From Solibacteraceae bacterium (lineage in GTDB: Bacteria > Acidobacteriota > Terriglobia > Bryobacterales > Bryobacteraceae), in contig JALSRK010000050.1 in assembly GCA_026984795.1 (NCBI GenBank), forward strand, positions 1-64,000: a stretch of DNA of 64,000 nucleotides, written 5' to 3'. How positions within the stretch are numbered: the stretch's first letter is position 1; every line of letters starts with the position of its first letter. Below are positions 52,902-62,995 of the stretch, one piece after another. Both the position numbers and the translations under genes were made by a program. The notes under the pieces were generated by a model, which ran no database searches, had not been told where the DNA came from, and saw nothing but the letters and a program-made list of their open reading frames with translations.

Positions 52902-55241
52902 ATGGTGGCGCTGGGGAATCGCCTCTGCGGGCGAGGGTGCATGGCGCGGCTCACCGTCGTGTTCCTCGCTGCGCTTCTCGTTTCTTGCCTCACCAGTCCG
53001 GAGAAGGCCAAACAAACTCTGCTCGCGAGCGGCGACCGGTACTTCAAACAAGGCAATTACCGGGAAGCCGCCATCATGTACCGCCGGGCCATTCAGTATG
53101 ACCGCCTCTTCGGCGAAGCCTATTTCCGGCTGGCGAAAGCCGAGTTCCGCGCCGGCCGTATCGTCCAGGCCGCCGGCGCCTTGCACCGCGCCGTGGATCT
53201 GCAGCCGGAAAACGCCGAGGCCTTCGCGATGCTCTGCGAGATCTACCTCAGCGCGCAGCGCTACGACCCTGCTCGGAAGGACCGCTACCTCCGCGAGGTG
53301 GAGGATCTCGTTGAACACGCCGAACGCGCCGGCACGAGCGCCTTCCAGACCGCCCGGGTTCGGGGCCTGCTCGAGATGGCCAGAGGGCAGTGGGATGCCG
53401 CCGCCGAGCACTTCCGCCGGGCCCACCGCATGCAGCCGGACGATGCGCGCGTGCTGCTGGCCTTCGTCCGGGCCTTGCTCGCCGCCGGCCGCCTCGACGA
53501 AGCCGAGAAGCTCGCCCGCAGCGAGATCCGTCGCGATCCCGCCAACGAGGCGATGTATGACCGGCTTTATCTGATCTACCTGAAGGAAGGCCGTGAAGGG
53601 GCGGCTGAGCGCCTGATCGAGGAGAAGTGCCGGCGCAACCCGGACTCCCGCGGCTGCCGGTTGCAACTCGCCGCCCACTATCACCGTGTCGGTAAGTTCG
53701 ACCGGCGGGACGCTGTGCTGCGCGAACTGGAGTCGATGCCGGGCTCCGGCCTTCGGACGGCGGTGAATGTCGCCGAATTCTACGAGCGGATCGGCGATTT
53801 CGACCGGGCGATTCGCGTCTACCGCAAGGCGATCGAAGACCACCCGGACCGCCGGCGGTGGCTGAAGCTCCGCGTCGCCGAGGCGATGACCATGGCCGGC
53901 CGCGGAGCCGACGCTCTCAGCCTCGTCGAGGAGGTTCTGGCCGAGGATCCCGATTATCCCCAGGCCCTGGCCCTGCGCGGCGCCCTGCGCCTGTTCGGCG
54001 GCGATCCCGAGAGCACTCAGGCGGCGATCGCCGACATGTCGGCCGTCCTCGCCGAAATGCCCCGCAACGGGGTCCTCCGGTACCACTTGGGGCTCGCGTA
54101 TCTGGCCGCGGGCGATGTGGACAAGGCGATGGTCCAGTTCCAGGAGGCCATCGAGTTGATGCCTGCCTACGAGGCGCCGCGCTATTATCTCGGGCGCATC
54201 TACCTCAGCCGCCGGCAGCCGGCCATGGCCGCCCAGCTCGCCGACGAAATCCTCAAGATCCATCCGGCGAGTGAGCGCGGCAAGCTTCTGCGCGCTGATG
54301 CCTCCATCCGCATGGGCGAGCAGAACCGCGCCCGGGCCCTCCTCGATGAACTTCTCGAGGCCCGTCCCGGCAACCGCGACGCCCAGTTCCTCCTGGCGGC
54401 CCTGAACGTCGCCCAGCGCCGCTACCAGGAAGCCGAGAAGGCCCTAGAGCGGCTCTACCGCACCGCCCCCCAGGACTCCCGCGGCATCCGGGGCTTGGTG
54501 GCTCTCTATCTGGCTGAAGGCAGGTCGGAAAAAGCCCAGAAACTGCTCGATGCCGAACTCGCCAAACATCCCGAGTCCCGCCAACTGCGCCTGGTCTCCG
54601 CCCAGGTGGCGATCGCCGCCGACGATTACCAGCGGGCCATCGCCGACTACAATGCCATGCTCGCCGCCGATCCGAACCAGGCCTCGGTGCAGATCTCCCT
54701 CGGGGTCGCCTACTACAAGATCCGCGACCTGAAACGCGCCGAGGAGCACTTCGCCGAGGCTGTGCGGATCCAGCCGAAGAACATCCTGGCCAATCTCCGC
54801 CTCTCGATGCTCTACGGGGAGCTGGGGCGCTTCGACGAGGCGCAGCGGATTCTCAAGACGGTGCTGCAGTTGGCGCCGGACAACGCGGTGGCGCTGAACA
54901 ACATGGCTTACATCCTTTCGGAGTCCCCTTCCAGCCTCGATACAGCCATGACCTTGGCCCAGCGGGCCCGCACCCTGGCGCCACAAAACGCCCATGTCGC
55001 CGAAACGCTGGCTTGGATCTACGTGAAGAAGCACCAGACCGACGAGGCCATCAAACTCTATCGCGATCTCGTCGCCCGCTACCCCACCCGCGCCACCTGG
55101 CGCTACCGCTATGCCATGGCCCTGCTCCAGAAAGGCGACAAACCCCGGGCCCGCCGGGAATTGCAGGCGGCTCTCGCCCACGCCGCCACCCGGGAGGAAG
55201 AACGCCGCATCAAGAGGCTGCTTGCCCAGGCCGGGGCGTGA
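52902..55241 (+). CDS. TPR-repeat lipoprotein
   Basis: A 779-residue envelope protein. An N-terminal hydrophobic segment ends in a lipobox LLVSC (about residues 25-29), so it is likely lipid-anchored. The rest is almost entirely TPR repeats, about 18-20 by eye, such as GDRYFKQGNYREAAIMYRRA, AYFRLAKAEFRAGRIVQAAG and LGVAYYKIRDLKRAEEHFAEA. Start 52902 matches the -10 box; ATG 52941 (MARLTVVFLAALLVSC) gives a shorter signal peptide and has GAGGG before it, so either is possible. Long TPR lipoproteins of this form act in assembly of exopolysaccharide or protein-sorting systems. Partners are not shown here. Confidence 0.85.
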   Translation: MVALGNRLCGRGCMARLTVVFLAALLVSCLTSPEKAKQTLLASGDRYFKQGNYREAAIMYRRAIQYDRLFGEAYFRLAKAEFRAGRIVQAAGALHRAVDLQPENAEAFAMLCEIYLSAQRYDPARKDRYLREVEDLVEHAERAGTSAFQTARVRGLLEMARGQWDAAAEHFRRAHRMQPDDARVLLAFVRALLAAGRLDEAEKLARSEIRRDPANEAMYDRLYLIYLKEGREGAAERLIEEKCRRNPDSRGCRLQLAAHYHRVGKFDRRDAVLRELESMPGSGLRTAVNVAEFYERIGDFDRAIRVYRKAIEDHPDRRRWLKLRVAEAMTMAGRGADALSLVEEVLAEDPDYPQALALRGALRLFGGDPESTQAAIADMSAVLAEMPRNGVLRYHLGLAYLAAGDVDKAMVQFQEAIELMPAYEAPRYYLGRIYLSRRQPAMAAQLADEILKIHPASERGKLLRADASIRMGEQNRARALLDELLEARPGNRDAQFLLAALNVAQRRYQEAEKALERLYRTAPQDSRGIRGLVALYLAEGRSEKAQKLLDAELAKHPESRQLRLVSAQVAIAADDYQRAIADYNAMLAADPNQASVQISLGVAYYKIRDLKRAEEHFAEAVRIQPKNILANLRLSMLYGELGRFDEAQRILKTVLQLAPDNAVALNNMAYILSESPSSLDTAMTLAQRARTLAPQNAHVAETLAWIYVKKHQTDEAIKLYRDLVARYPTRATWRYRYAMALLQKGDKPRARRELQAALAHAATREEERRIKRLLAQAGA

Positions 55242-55253
55242 TGACGCACTCGC

Positions 55254-56438
55254 TTACTTCGGCTCCGGAATTTCCGTGTGCCGCAGGGACGTCGCCGTCT
55301 CGATGTGGCGGGTCTGGGGGAACAGGTCGATCAGCCTCATCCGTTCGATCGAATAGCCTCCCGCCGACAGGGCCGCCAGGTCCCGCGCCAGCGTCGAGGG
55401 TTCGCAGGAAACGATGGTCAGGCGTGGCGGCTTCAAACGCACCAGCTCCGCCGTCACCCTCTTGCCGAGTCCCGCGCGCGGCGGATCCGCCATTACAAAA
55501 TCGGGCGCGCTGCCGAGGCTCTGCAGGTAGTTCTGCGCCGTGTCCCGCTGGATTTCGACCGCCACGCCCGCCCGTCCGGCGTTGACCTCGAGATCCCGGA
55601 CCGCTCCGCGGCCCGTCTCGACCGCGGTCACCCGGCTGAATCGGCGGGCTAGAGAGATGGAGAACAGGCCCACGCCGGCGTAGAGATCCAGCGCCCACTC
55701 GCCCCCTTCTTCCGGGATCGCCGCTTGCACCAGCGCGTCGATCAAGAACCGGTTGACCTGGAAGAACGACCGGTGCCCCACCCGGAAGGTCTCCCCCGCC
55801 GCCGGGTACTCCAGCGTCGGACGGTCGGCCCCCGGCAGAAACTTCGCGCACCATTCGAAGAAGCCCCGGGCCAGCCGCTTTCCCCCCGCCTCCAGCACGT
55901 TCATCTGGATCTCGCTTCCGTTGGTAAACAGCTCGAACGATCGCAGGAACTCCGGGAAGCGCGGCTGGTGCGCCAGCCGGCGCAGGCGTGGGATTGCGTC
56001 GTTGATCAGCGGCGCTGCGACAGGGCACCGCATCACCGGCTGCAGATCGTGCGTGCCGGCCCGGAAGAAGCCGATCCGGCGCTCGCGGACGTGAAGCTGC
56101 ACCCGGTTCCGGTACTCGAGCGGCGGGCCGGTCACTGTCTCGATCTCCGGGACTTCGATCCGTCCGATCCGGTCCAGCGTCTCGGCGAGGATCGACCGCT
56201 TCCACTCCACCTGCCGCTCGTAAGCGGTATGTTGGAGCTGGCAGCCGCCGCAGCGCCCGAAGTACTCGCACGGCGGATCCCGGCGCTCGGCGGCGGGCCC
56301 GAGAACCTCGACGAGTCGGGCCCGGACCAGGTCCTTCGTCTCCGACACCGTCTCGGCACGGACCACCTCTCCCGGCAGCACGAAGGGTACCAGCACCACC
56401 TTGCCGTCGAGCCGTCCCAGGCCCTCGCCGCCGTGCAC
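55254..56438 (-). CDS. 23S rRNA (uracil-C5)-methyltransferase, RlmD/RumA (TrmA) family
   Basis: Transfers a methyl group from SAM to C5 of a uracil in 23S rRNA. At least 394 residues, with the [4Fe-4S] cysteines in CEYFGRCGGCQLQH plus MRCPVA, SAM motif ALDLYAGVGLFSISLA, and catalytic cysteine motif VSCEPSTLARDL preceded by ADPPRAGLG. The GTG at 56438 (codon for V of LVHGGEGLGRL) is the first usual start, but the preceding in-frame codons read IEITIEKL, a conserved TRAM-domain strand. The true start may therefore be an unusual codon slightly upstream, in the 50-bp gap to trpS. Confidence 0.88.
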   Translation of the reverse strand: MHGGEGLGRLDGKVVLVPFVLPGEVVRAETVSETKDLVRARLVEVLGPAAERRDPPCEYFGRCGGCQLQHTAYERQVEWKRSILAETLDRIGRIEVPEIETVTGPPLEYRNRVQLHVRERRIGFFRAGTHDLQPVMRCPVAAPLINDAIPRLRRLAHQPRFPEFLRSFELFTNGSEIQMNVLEAGGKRLARGFFEWCAKFLPGADRPTLEYPAAGETFRVGHRSFFQVNRFLIDALVQAAIPEEGGEWALDLYAGVGLFSISLARRFSRVTAVETGRGAVRDLEVNAGRAGVAVEIQRDTAQNYLQSLGSAPDFVMADPPRAGLGKRVTAELVRLKPPRLTIVSCEPSTLARDLAALSAGGYSIERMRLIDLFPQTRHIETATSLRHTEIPEPK

Positions 56439-56489
56439 GAGTTTCTCGATGGTGATTTCGATTACGATAGTAGCTTGCCCCCTACCAGC

Positions 56490-57479
56490 ATGAAACCACG
56501 TGTGTTTTCAGGAGTCCAACCATCCGGCAGCCTCCATATCGGCAACTACTTGGGAGCTCTCAAGAACTGGGTGACGATCCAGGACGACTACGAATGCATT
56601 TACTGCATCGTGGATCTGCACGCCATCACCGTCTACCAGGATCCGGCTGAGCTCCGCGCCGGCATCGAGAGGTTGGCCGCCCTGTTCCTGGCCGTCGGCA
56701 TCGATCCCGCCAAGTCTTCCATTATGGTGCAGTCGTCGGTGTCCGGACACGCGGAGCTGGCCTGGATGCTCACCTGCGTCACCCCGGTCGGCTGGCTCGA
56801 GCGCATGACCCAGTACAAGGACAAGGCCGCCAGACAGAAGACCGTCGGCGACGGCCTGCTGCAGTATCCCGTGCTCATGGCCGCCGACATCCTGCTCTAC
56901 CAGGCCCAGATCGTTCCCGTGGGCGAAGATCAGGTACAGCACCTCGAGCTGACGCGGGACATCGCTCAGCGCTTCAACTCTCTCTACGGCGAGACCTTTG
57001 TCGTGCCCGAAACCAAGCTCCCCACCGTCGGCGCCCGCATCATGGGTCTGGACGATCCCGAGACCAAGATGAGCAAGTCGGCCACCGGCGCCTACCACGC
57101 CATCTATCTGCTCGATCCCCCGGAGATGATCCGCAAGAAGATCATGCGGGCCAAGACCGACACCCAGCCGGCGGTGGACTTCGACCACCTCGGCCCCGGC
57201 GTGGCCAACCTGCTTACCATCTTCCAGGCCTTCACCGAGTGGCCGGACGAAAAGGTCCGCCGGCACTTCGCCGGCAAGCGCTACGGCGAAACCAAAAAGG
57301 AAGTCGCCGAAGCGGTCATCGCCGGCTTGGAGCCGATCCAGCAGCGCTACCGCAAGATCTCGGCGGACCGCGCCTACGTGGCCGACGTCCTGGACCGGTG
57401 CGCCGCCCGGATCCGCCCCATCGCCGAAGAAACGGTCCAACTCGTCAAGAAGCGCATGGGCCTTTACACCCGGGCCTGA
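56490..57479 (+). CDS. trpS: Tryptophanyl-tRNA synthetase
   Basis: Charges tRNA-Trp. It has 329 residues from ATG 56490 (MKPRVFSGVQPSGSLHIGNY). The class I HIGH motif is H16-I-G-N19, and the KMSKS loop is K193-M-S-K-S197. YCIVDLHAIT and GEDQVQHLELTRDIAQRFN are family segments. It is divergent from the RlmD-like gene. Confidence 0.97.
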   Translation: MKPRVFSGVQPSGSLHIGNYLGALKNWVTIQDDYECIYCIVDLHAITVYQDPAELRAGIERLAALFLAVGIDPAKSSIMVQSSVSGHAELAWMLTCVTPVGWLERMTQYKDKAARQKTVGDGLLQYPVLMAADILLYQAQIVPVGEDQVQHLELTRDIAQRFNSLYGETFVVPETKLPTVGARIMGLDDPETKMSKSATGAYHAIYLLDPPEMIRKKIMRAKTDTQPAVDFDHLGPGVANLLTIFQAFTEWPDEKVRRHFAGKRYGETKKEVAEAVIAGLEPIQQRYRKISADRAYVADVLDRCAARIRPIAEETVQLVKKRMGLYTRA

Positions 57480-57530
57480 GGCTGCCCCGGGGTTGCACCG
57501 AAACGGAGGCAAGAGGCCGCGAGCCGAGTC

Positions 57531-58886
57531 ATGGACGACAGCGGAGAACAACGAAGCGTGAGTGCGGCGCGCGGCTCCCGCGGCCCCGTCTCCCTCACCG
57601 CTTACCGCCTGTTGCTCCAGCAGAACCGCAACTTCCGCCTCCTTTGGCTGGCCCAGATGGTCAGCGAGATCGGCGACTGGCTCTACTCGGTCGCCATCTA
57701 CAGCCTGCTACTGGACCTCACCGGCAGCGCCAAGGCCGTCGGCATCGCCGTTGTCCTCCAGGTGCTCCCCCAGTTCTTCATCGCTCCCTTGGCCGGCGTA
57801 ATCAACGACCGCGTCAGCCGCAAGAAGGTCATGATCTTCGCCGACATCGCCCGGGCCGCGGTCGTCCTGGGCATGCTGGCCGCCAGCCGGTTCGCAACCG
57901 TCTGGCCGATCTATCTCCTGCTCGTGCTCGAGAGTTTCATGTGGGGTTTCTTCGAGCCCGGCCGGAGCGCCATCATCCCCGTGATCACGCGCGACCGCGA
58001 GGAGACTCTCGTCGCCAACGCCCTGGCCTCCACCACTTGGAGTTTCAATCTGGCCCTCGGATCCTTCGTCGGCGGCCTCGTGGCGGTGGCCTTCGGCCGC
58101 GACACGGTCTTCGCCGTCAACTCCTGCACCTTTCTCGTCTCGGCCCTCTTCCTGCGGGCAATGGATTTCGCCGAGCCCCACCTGGAACACTCCCGCCCTT
58201 TGCAGCTCAGGGACCTGGCGGATTTCTCTCCGGTCATCGAAGGCTTCCGCTATGTGGCCAGCGATGCCCGGCTGTTCGCCACCTTGCTCGTCAAGGCCGG
58301 GCTCGGGTTCCTGGGAGCCCACTGGGTGATCCTGCCGGTGTTCGGCGAACGGATCTTTCCCGTGGACCTCGGCCGGCTCGACCCCTCGCGCGCCGGGATG
58401 CTCGGGATGAGCCTGCTGATGGGCTCCCGCGGCATCGGCGCTCTCCTCGGCCCCCTCATCGGCGGACGCTGGGCGGGAAGCCGAACCTCCCGCCTGGGAA
58501 CCGGCATCACCGTCGGCTTCGTCTGCGTCACTCTCGGCTATTCGGCCCTGAGCCTCGCCCCGGACATCTTCACCGCCGTGCTCGCCGTCATCCTCGCCCA
58601 CGCCGGCGGCTCCGTCGTCTGGGTCTTCTCCACCACGCTGCTCCACTACCAGGCCGAGGACCGCTTCCGTGGCCGCGTCTTCTCCGCCGACTTCGCCTTC
58701 CTTGTCCTCACCATGGCCACCGTTTCCTACGCCTCGGGCACGGCGGTGGACTTGGGCATCTCCGTGCGGGCGATCGCCCTGCTTACCGGGTTGCTTGCCA
58801 TCGCGCCCGCCCTCTTGTGGAGCTGGCTCGGTCTCCAGGCCTGGCGCCGCGCCGAGAGCTCAAGCGCGGACCACATGAACGGCTGA
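57531..58886 (+). CDS. MFS transporter (EntS/MFS_3-like)
   Basis: A 451-residue inner-membrane transporter with about 12 helices. The N-terminal WLAQMVSEIGDWLYSVAIYSL and the loop GVINDRVSRKKVMIFADIAR (an A-like motif between helices 2 and 3) are typical of the MFS_3/EntS group of drug or siderophore exporters. Two halves are linked at about residue 215-235. The substrate cannot be deduced. The 3' end overlaps the convergent kinase gene by 27 bp. Confidence 0.85.
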   Translation: MDDSGEQRSVSAARGSRGPVSLTAYRLLLQQNRNFRLLWLAQMVSEIGDWLYSVAIYSLLLDLTGSAKAVGIAVVLQVLPQFFIAPLAGVINDRVSRKKVMIFADIARAAVVLGMLAASRFATVWPIYLLLVLESFMWGFFEPGRSAIIPVITRDREETLVANALASTTWSFNLALGSFVGGLVAVAFGRDTVFAVNSCTFLVSALFLRAMDFAEPHLEHSRPLQLRDLADFSPVIEGFRYVASDARLFATLLVKAGLGFLGAHWVILPVFGERIFPVDLGRLDPSRAGMLGMSLLMGSRGIGALLGPLIGGRWAGSRTSRLGTGITVGFVCVTLGYSALSLAPDIFTAVLAVILAHAGGSVVWVFSTTLLHYQAEDRFRGRVFSADFAFLVLTMATVSYASGTAVDLGISVRAIALLTGLLAIAPALLWSWLGLQAWRRAESSSADHMNG

Positions 58887-59330
58887 GAATCCCTCCTCCA
58901 GGGTCGGCGGCACCAGCTTCTTCGCCATCGCCTCGATCACGTCGTCCGGCACCACGCGCCTCCGCCTGCGGTTGCGCTGCTTGCAGAGCTCCACCGGCAC
59001 GTCGAAGAAGATCGCCTCCACGTCGCAGCCGTAGCGCTCGCCGATGTAGAGATACGGCCGCCGCTCGGCGGGCGTCAGGTGGGTGGCGTCGATATAAGTC
59101 ACCGGGCGGCCGATGCGGATCCGCTGCCGCAGCAGGTAGCGCAGCGTGGCGAAGACCGGCCCGTGGATGGTCTGGTCGTTCACGTCGTCGGCCAGCAACA
59201 GCCGCATCAGGTCCGACGACAGCGCCGGCACTCCAAGCTTGCGGAAGTAGGTCGTCTTCCCCGAACCGGGCAGCCCTACGGCGATCACGATCCGCTGCCG
59301 CCGCAGGGGCGGTCCTGGCCTGCTCTCCAT
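58860..59330 (-). CDS. P-loop kinase of the polynucleotide-kinase/AAA_33 type
   Basis: A 156-residue P-loop protein with Walker [38 protein letters not shown] and an Arg-rich lid (RNRRRRRVV). This matches the T4 polynucleotide kinase-like/zeta-toxin-like AAA_33 kinases, whose substrates are RNA ends or small molecules. It is the last gene of the fadN-fadA run, 6 bp after fadA, and its stop codon region overlaps the convergent MFS gene. Confidence 0.78.
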   Translation of the reverse strand: MESRPGPPLRRQRIVIAVGLPGSGKTTYFRKLGVPALSSDLMRLLLADDVNDQTIHGPVFATLRYLLRQRIRIGRPVTYIDATHLTPAERRPYLYIGERYGCDVEAIFFDVPVELCKQRNRRRRRVVPDDVIEAMAKKLVPPTLEEGFSAVHVVRA

Positions 59331-59336
59331 CGCCCG

Positions 59337-60530
59337 TTACATCAGTTCGAAAATGCCCGCCGCGCCTTGTCCGCCCCCGACGCACATGGTCACCATCCCA
59401 TACCGCACCTGCCGCCGCTTCATCTCGTGCAGCAGCGTCGCCGTCAGCTTCGCCCCCGTGCAGCCCAGCGGATGTCCCAGGGCGATGGCCCCGCCGTTCA
59501 CATTCAGCTTTTCCGTGTCCAGGCCCGTCTTGCGGATCACCGCCAGCGCCTGCACAGCGAACGCCTCGTTCAGCTCGACCAGCCCGATGTCGTCCAGGCG
59601 GAGGCCGGCCAGCGTCAGCGCTTTCGGGATCGCCACCACCGGGCCGATGCCCATGATCTCCGGCGGAACCCCCGCCACGGCGTAGCAGACGAAACGCGCC
59701 ATCGGCTCCAGGCCCAGCTCCCGCGCCCGCCGCGCCGACATCACCAGCGCCGCCGCCGCTCCGTCGCTCATCTGCGAGGAGTTGCCCGCCGTCACGGTCC
59801 CTTGGGCGTGAAAGACCGGCCGCAACCTGGCCAGCGCCTCCATCGACGTGTCCGGCCGTGGCCCCTCGTCCTTCATTACCACCGTGTAACGGTTCTGCGG
59901 GCGCCCGTCTTCGAGCGCCGTCACCGACGCCGTCACCGGCACGATCTCGTCGTCGAAGCGCCCCTCGCCCTGTGCCTCGAGCGCCTTCTGGTGGCTGCGC
60001 AGCGCAAAAGCGTCTTGCTCTTCGCGACTGATGGAGAACCGCCGCTGCAGGTTCTCCGCCGTCAGGCCCATGCTGAGGTACAGGCCCGGGCGCTCCTCCA
60101 CCAGGCGCGGATTCGGCGAGAAGTTGTACCCGAACATCGGCAGCAGACTCATCGACTCGGTCCCCCCGGCGATCAGGATCCTCCCGCTGCCCGCCAGGAT
60201 CCGCTCGGCCGCCATGGCGATTGCCTGCAGGCCGGAGGCGCAGAAGCGGTTGATCGTGATTCCCGGCACGATGTCCGGCAGTCCGGCCCGCAGCGCCGCC
60301 ACCCGCGCCACGTTGTAGCCCGCTTCCGCCTCCGGCATCGAGCAGCCCAGGATCACGTCGTCGATCTCTTCCACCGGCACCTGCGGATACCGGCCCACGA
60401 GCGCCTCGATCACCGCCGCGGCCAGCTCGTCCGGCCTTTCGCGCCGGAGCTTGCCCCGCGGTGCGCGGCCCACCGGCGTGCGCAGGCAATCGATGATCAC
60501 GGCTTCGCTAACGGCGCCTCTCACAGTCAT
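59337..60530 (-). CDS. fadA: Acetyl-CoA acyltransferase (thiolase)
   Basis: Cleaves 3-ketoacyl-CoA in the last step of beta-oxidation. It has 397 residues; the nucleophile is C97 in [11 protein letters not shown], with [19 protein letters not shown] and [14 protein letters not shown] holding the catalytic His and second Cys. It starts 18 bp after the FadN-type gene in the same operon. Confidence 0.95.
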   Translation of the reverse strand: MTVRGAVSEAVIIDCLRTPVGRAPRGKLRRERPDELAAAVIEALVGRYPQVPVEEIDDVILGCSMPEAEAGYNVARVAALRAGLPDIVPGITINRFCASGLQAIAMAAERILAGSGRILIAGGTESMSLLPMFGYNFSPNPRLVEERPGLYLSMGLTAENLQRRFSISREEQDAFALRSHQKALEAQGEGRFDDEIVPVTASVTALEDGRPQNRYTVVMKDEGPRPDTSMEALARLRPVFHAQGTVTAGNSSQMSDGAAAALVMSARRARELGLEPMARFVCYAVAGVPPEIMGIGPVVAIPKALTLAGLRLDDIGLVELNEAFAVQALAVIRKTGLDTEKLNVNGGAIALGHPLGCTGAKLTATLLHEMKRRQVRYGMVTMCVGGGQGAAGIFELM

Positions 60531-60548
60531 GGCCTTCCCATCCTCACT

Positions 60549-62879
60549 CTAGTTCCGCAGCGGCTTGCCGGTCCGCAGCATGTGCTCGATCCGCTCCTGG
60601 GCGGCCTTCATGCCGCACAGGCTCAGGAACGCTTCCCGCTCCAACTCGAGCAGGTATTCCTCCGGCACGGCCTGCTTGCCGGTGAGCCGCCCGCCGCTCA
60701 CCACATACGCCAGTTTCTCGGCGATCGCCAGGTCGAAGTCGGTGATCCGGCCGGCCTCATGCGCCAGCCAAGCCTGTAGCTTCAATTTCGCATAGCCGGC
60801 CTCGCCCTCCACCTCCAGGATTTCGCTTGGCGCCCGCGGCGCGTAGTCCTCGGCCAGCAGCGCCGCCAGCCGCTTGGCGTCGGCCACCAGGCGCTCGGGG
60901 TTCATCGTGATGCGGCTGCACGGACCCAGCAGCCCCAGCTCCTTGGCATGGGCGGCCGAGCCGGACATCACGGCCCGGCTGATCAGTTTGAAGGCCGCCT
61001 CGGCGTCGCCGAGATTCGCCAGCAACTCCTTCGTCCCGCCGCCGGCCGGAATCAGCCCCACGTTCCCCTCCACCAGTCCCATCGACAGCTCTGCCCCCGC
61101 CTGCACCGCTGCCGCGTGGAGCACGACTTCGCAGCCGCCGCCCAGCGTGTAGCCGAACGGCGCGGCCACCACCGGCACGGCGGCGTATTTCAGCGCCAGA
61201 TTCAGTTCCTGAAAGCGCTTCAGAAACTCCTCGACGCGGTCGAACTCTCCATTCCGCGCCGCCGACAGGAAGAACGACAGGTCCGCCCCGGCGCTGAAGT
61301 GCTGCCCCTGGTTGGCGATCACCAGCGCCCGGAAGTTCCGCTCGGCCTCCTCCAGTCCCCGCCGCAGCATCTCGAACGAGCCTTCGTTGAGGACGTTCAT
61401 CTTCGAGTGGAACTCCACACAGAGAACGCCGTCGCCCAGGTCCACCAGCGAGGCCGCTTCGCTCTCCGCAACCGCCCCTCCGGCGCGCTTCAGCGCGTCC
61501 AGCTCGAGGATCCCCGCCCGGTCCTCTAGTTCGGCGTACCGCCCCGCGGCCAGGTCGAAGTACTCCCGGCGCAGCGAGCCGTCTTTGCCCGTCTCGCGGT
61601 AGAAGGACGTGGCCCCCTCGGCCAGCATCCGCTCCACGTTCTCCGGGAGCTGGCGGCCCTCGGCCTGCATGCGCCGCGCCGTCTGCTCGAAGCCCAGCGC
61701 ATCCCACGTCTCGAACGGGCCCAGCGTGAAGGCGTACCCCCAGCGCATCGCCCGGTCGATCTCTACGATGCGGTCCGAGATCTCCGGTACGCGCTCGGCC
61801 GAGTAGGCGAAGACGTCGGCCAGCAGTTTCCAGAGAAACTTCCCGGCCCGGTCTTCAGCGGCCACCAGATGCCGCAGCCGCGCCGGCAAGTCCGCGATGC
61901 CGTCGGCCTCCTTCACTGATTCGAACCCCGGCTCGTGCCGCTCCCGGTACTCGAAGGTCTTCAGATCGATGACCTCGATCACCCGCTTGCCGTCCCGCTC
62001 CACCCGCCGGTAGAAGCCCTGGCCGGTCTTCTCGCCCAGCCAGCCGCGCTCGAGCATCTCGGCGAGGAACCCCGGCAGGGCGAACCGCTCCCGCCACGGG
62101 TCGATCTCGTTCGCCGCCAGGTTCTCCAACACCGCCCTCCAGACGTCCAGGCCGATGATGTCCAGCAGCCGGAAACTGGCGCTCTTCGGCAGCCCGATCA
62201 GCGGGCCGGTCAGCAGGTCCGCTTCCTCCACCGTGAGGTCTTCTTCGGCCACCAACTTGTGGACCGTGGCTCCGAAGAAGCCCCCGATCCGGTTGGCGAT
62301 GAAGTTCGGCGTGTCCTTGGCCGGCACCACGCCCTTGCCCAGCCGCCGGTCGCAGAAGGCCGCCGTGGCCAGCAGCACGTCCTCGGCCGTCTCCGGCCCC
62401 GGCACCAGCTCCACCAGGTGCAAGTAGCGCGGCGGGTTGAAGAAGTGTGTCCCCAGGAAGCGCCGGCAGAACTCGGCCGGGAAACCCTGGCAAATAGAAC
62501 GGATCGGGATGCCGCTGGTGTTTGTCGACAGTACCGCCGCCTTGCCGGCGTGGGGCTCCACCTTCTCCCAAAGGGCGCGCTTGGCTTCCAGGTTCTCGAC
62601 GATGGCCTCGATCACCCAATCACACTCGGCGATCCGGGCCAGGTCGTCGTCGAAGTTGCCCAGCGTGATCAGCCTTTTGGCCGAGTCGGAGAAGAAGGCT
62701 GGGGGTTTCTGCTTCGCCGCCGCCTCCAGACCCCGGCGCGCGGCGGCGTTGCGGTCGCCTTCAGTTGGCGTGGCCAGATCCAGCAGCAGCGCCGGAACGC
62801 CGGCGTTGGCGAAATGCGCGGCGATCCGGGCGCCCATCGTCCCAGCTCCGAGGACGGCGACACGGCGGATTCTCTTCAT
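60549..62879 (-). CDS. fadN: Bifunctional 3-hydroxyacyl-CoA dehydrogenase/enoyl-CoA hydratase (FadN type)
   Basis: A 776-residue beta-oxidation enzyme. The NAD-dependent dehydrogenase is N-terminal (RRVAVLGAGTMGARIAAHFA, THFFNPPRYLHLVELV) and the hydratase is C-terminal (HFSAGADLSFFL oxyanion region; GLVEGNVGLIPAGGGTKELL with the catalytic Glu). This order is that of Bacillus FadN, opposite to E. coli FadB. It is followed by the thiolase gene after 18 bp, as in fadN-fadA operons. Confidence 0.93.
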   Translation of the reverse strand: MKRIRRVAVLGAGTMGARIAAHFANAGVPALLLDLATPTEGDRNAAARRGLEAAAKQKPPAFFSDSAKRLITLGNFDDDLARIAECDWVIEAIVENLEAKRALWEKVEPHAGKAAVLSTNTSGIPIRSICQGFPAEFCRRFLGTHFFNPPRYLHLVELVPGPETAEDVLLATAAFCDRRLGKGVVPAKDTPNFIANRIGGFFGATVHKLVAEEDLTVEEADLLTGPLIGLPKSASFRLLDIIGLDVWRAVLENLAANEIDPWRERFALPGFLAEMLERGWLGEKTGQGFYRRVERDGKRVIEVIDLKTFEYRERHEPGFESVKEADGIADLPARLRHLVAAEDRAGKFLWKLLADVFAYSAERVPEISDRIVEIDRAMRWGYAFTLGPFETWDALGFEQTARRMQAEGRQLPENVERMLAEGATSFYRETGKDGSLRREYFDLAAGRYAELEDRAGILELDALKRAGGAVAESEAASLVDLGDGVLCVEFHSKMNVLNEGSFEMLRRGLEEAERNFRALVIANQGQHFSAGADLSFFLSAARNGEFDRVEEFLKRFQELNLALKYAAVPVVAAPFGYTLGGGCEVVLHAAAVQAGAELSMGLVEGNVGLIPAGGGTKELLANLGDAEAAFKLISRAVMSGSAAHAKELGLLGPCSRITMNPERLVADAKRLAALLAEDYAPRAPSEILEVEGEAGYAKLKLQAWLAHEAGRITDFDLAIAEKLAYVVSGGRLTGKQAVPEEYLLELEREAFLSLCGMKAAQERIEHMLRTGKPLRN

Positions 62880-62995
62880 GGCTTCTCGTTCCCAACTGGA
62901 GTTTAGCGAAAAAGCGAGGGCCTACGCTTTCTCCACCGGCCTGCCAGCCCTCCCCGTAAATCCGCCTTTGGAGGGCACGGTTTCGAGGCCGTGAT

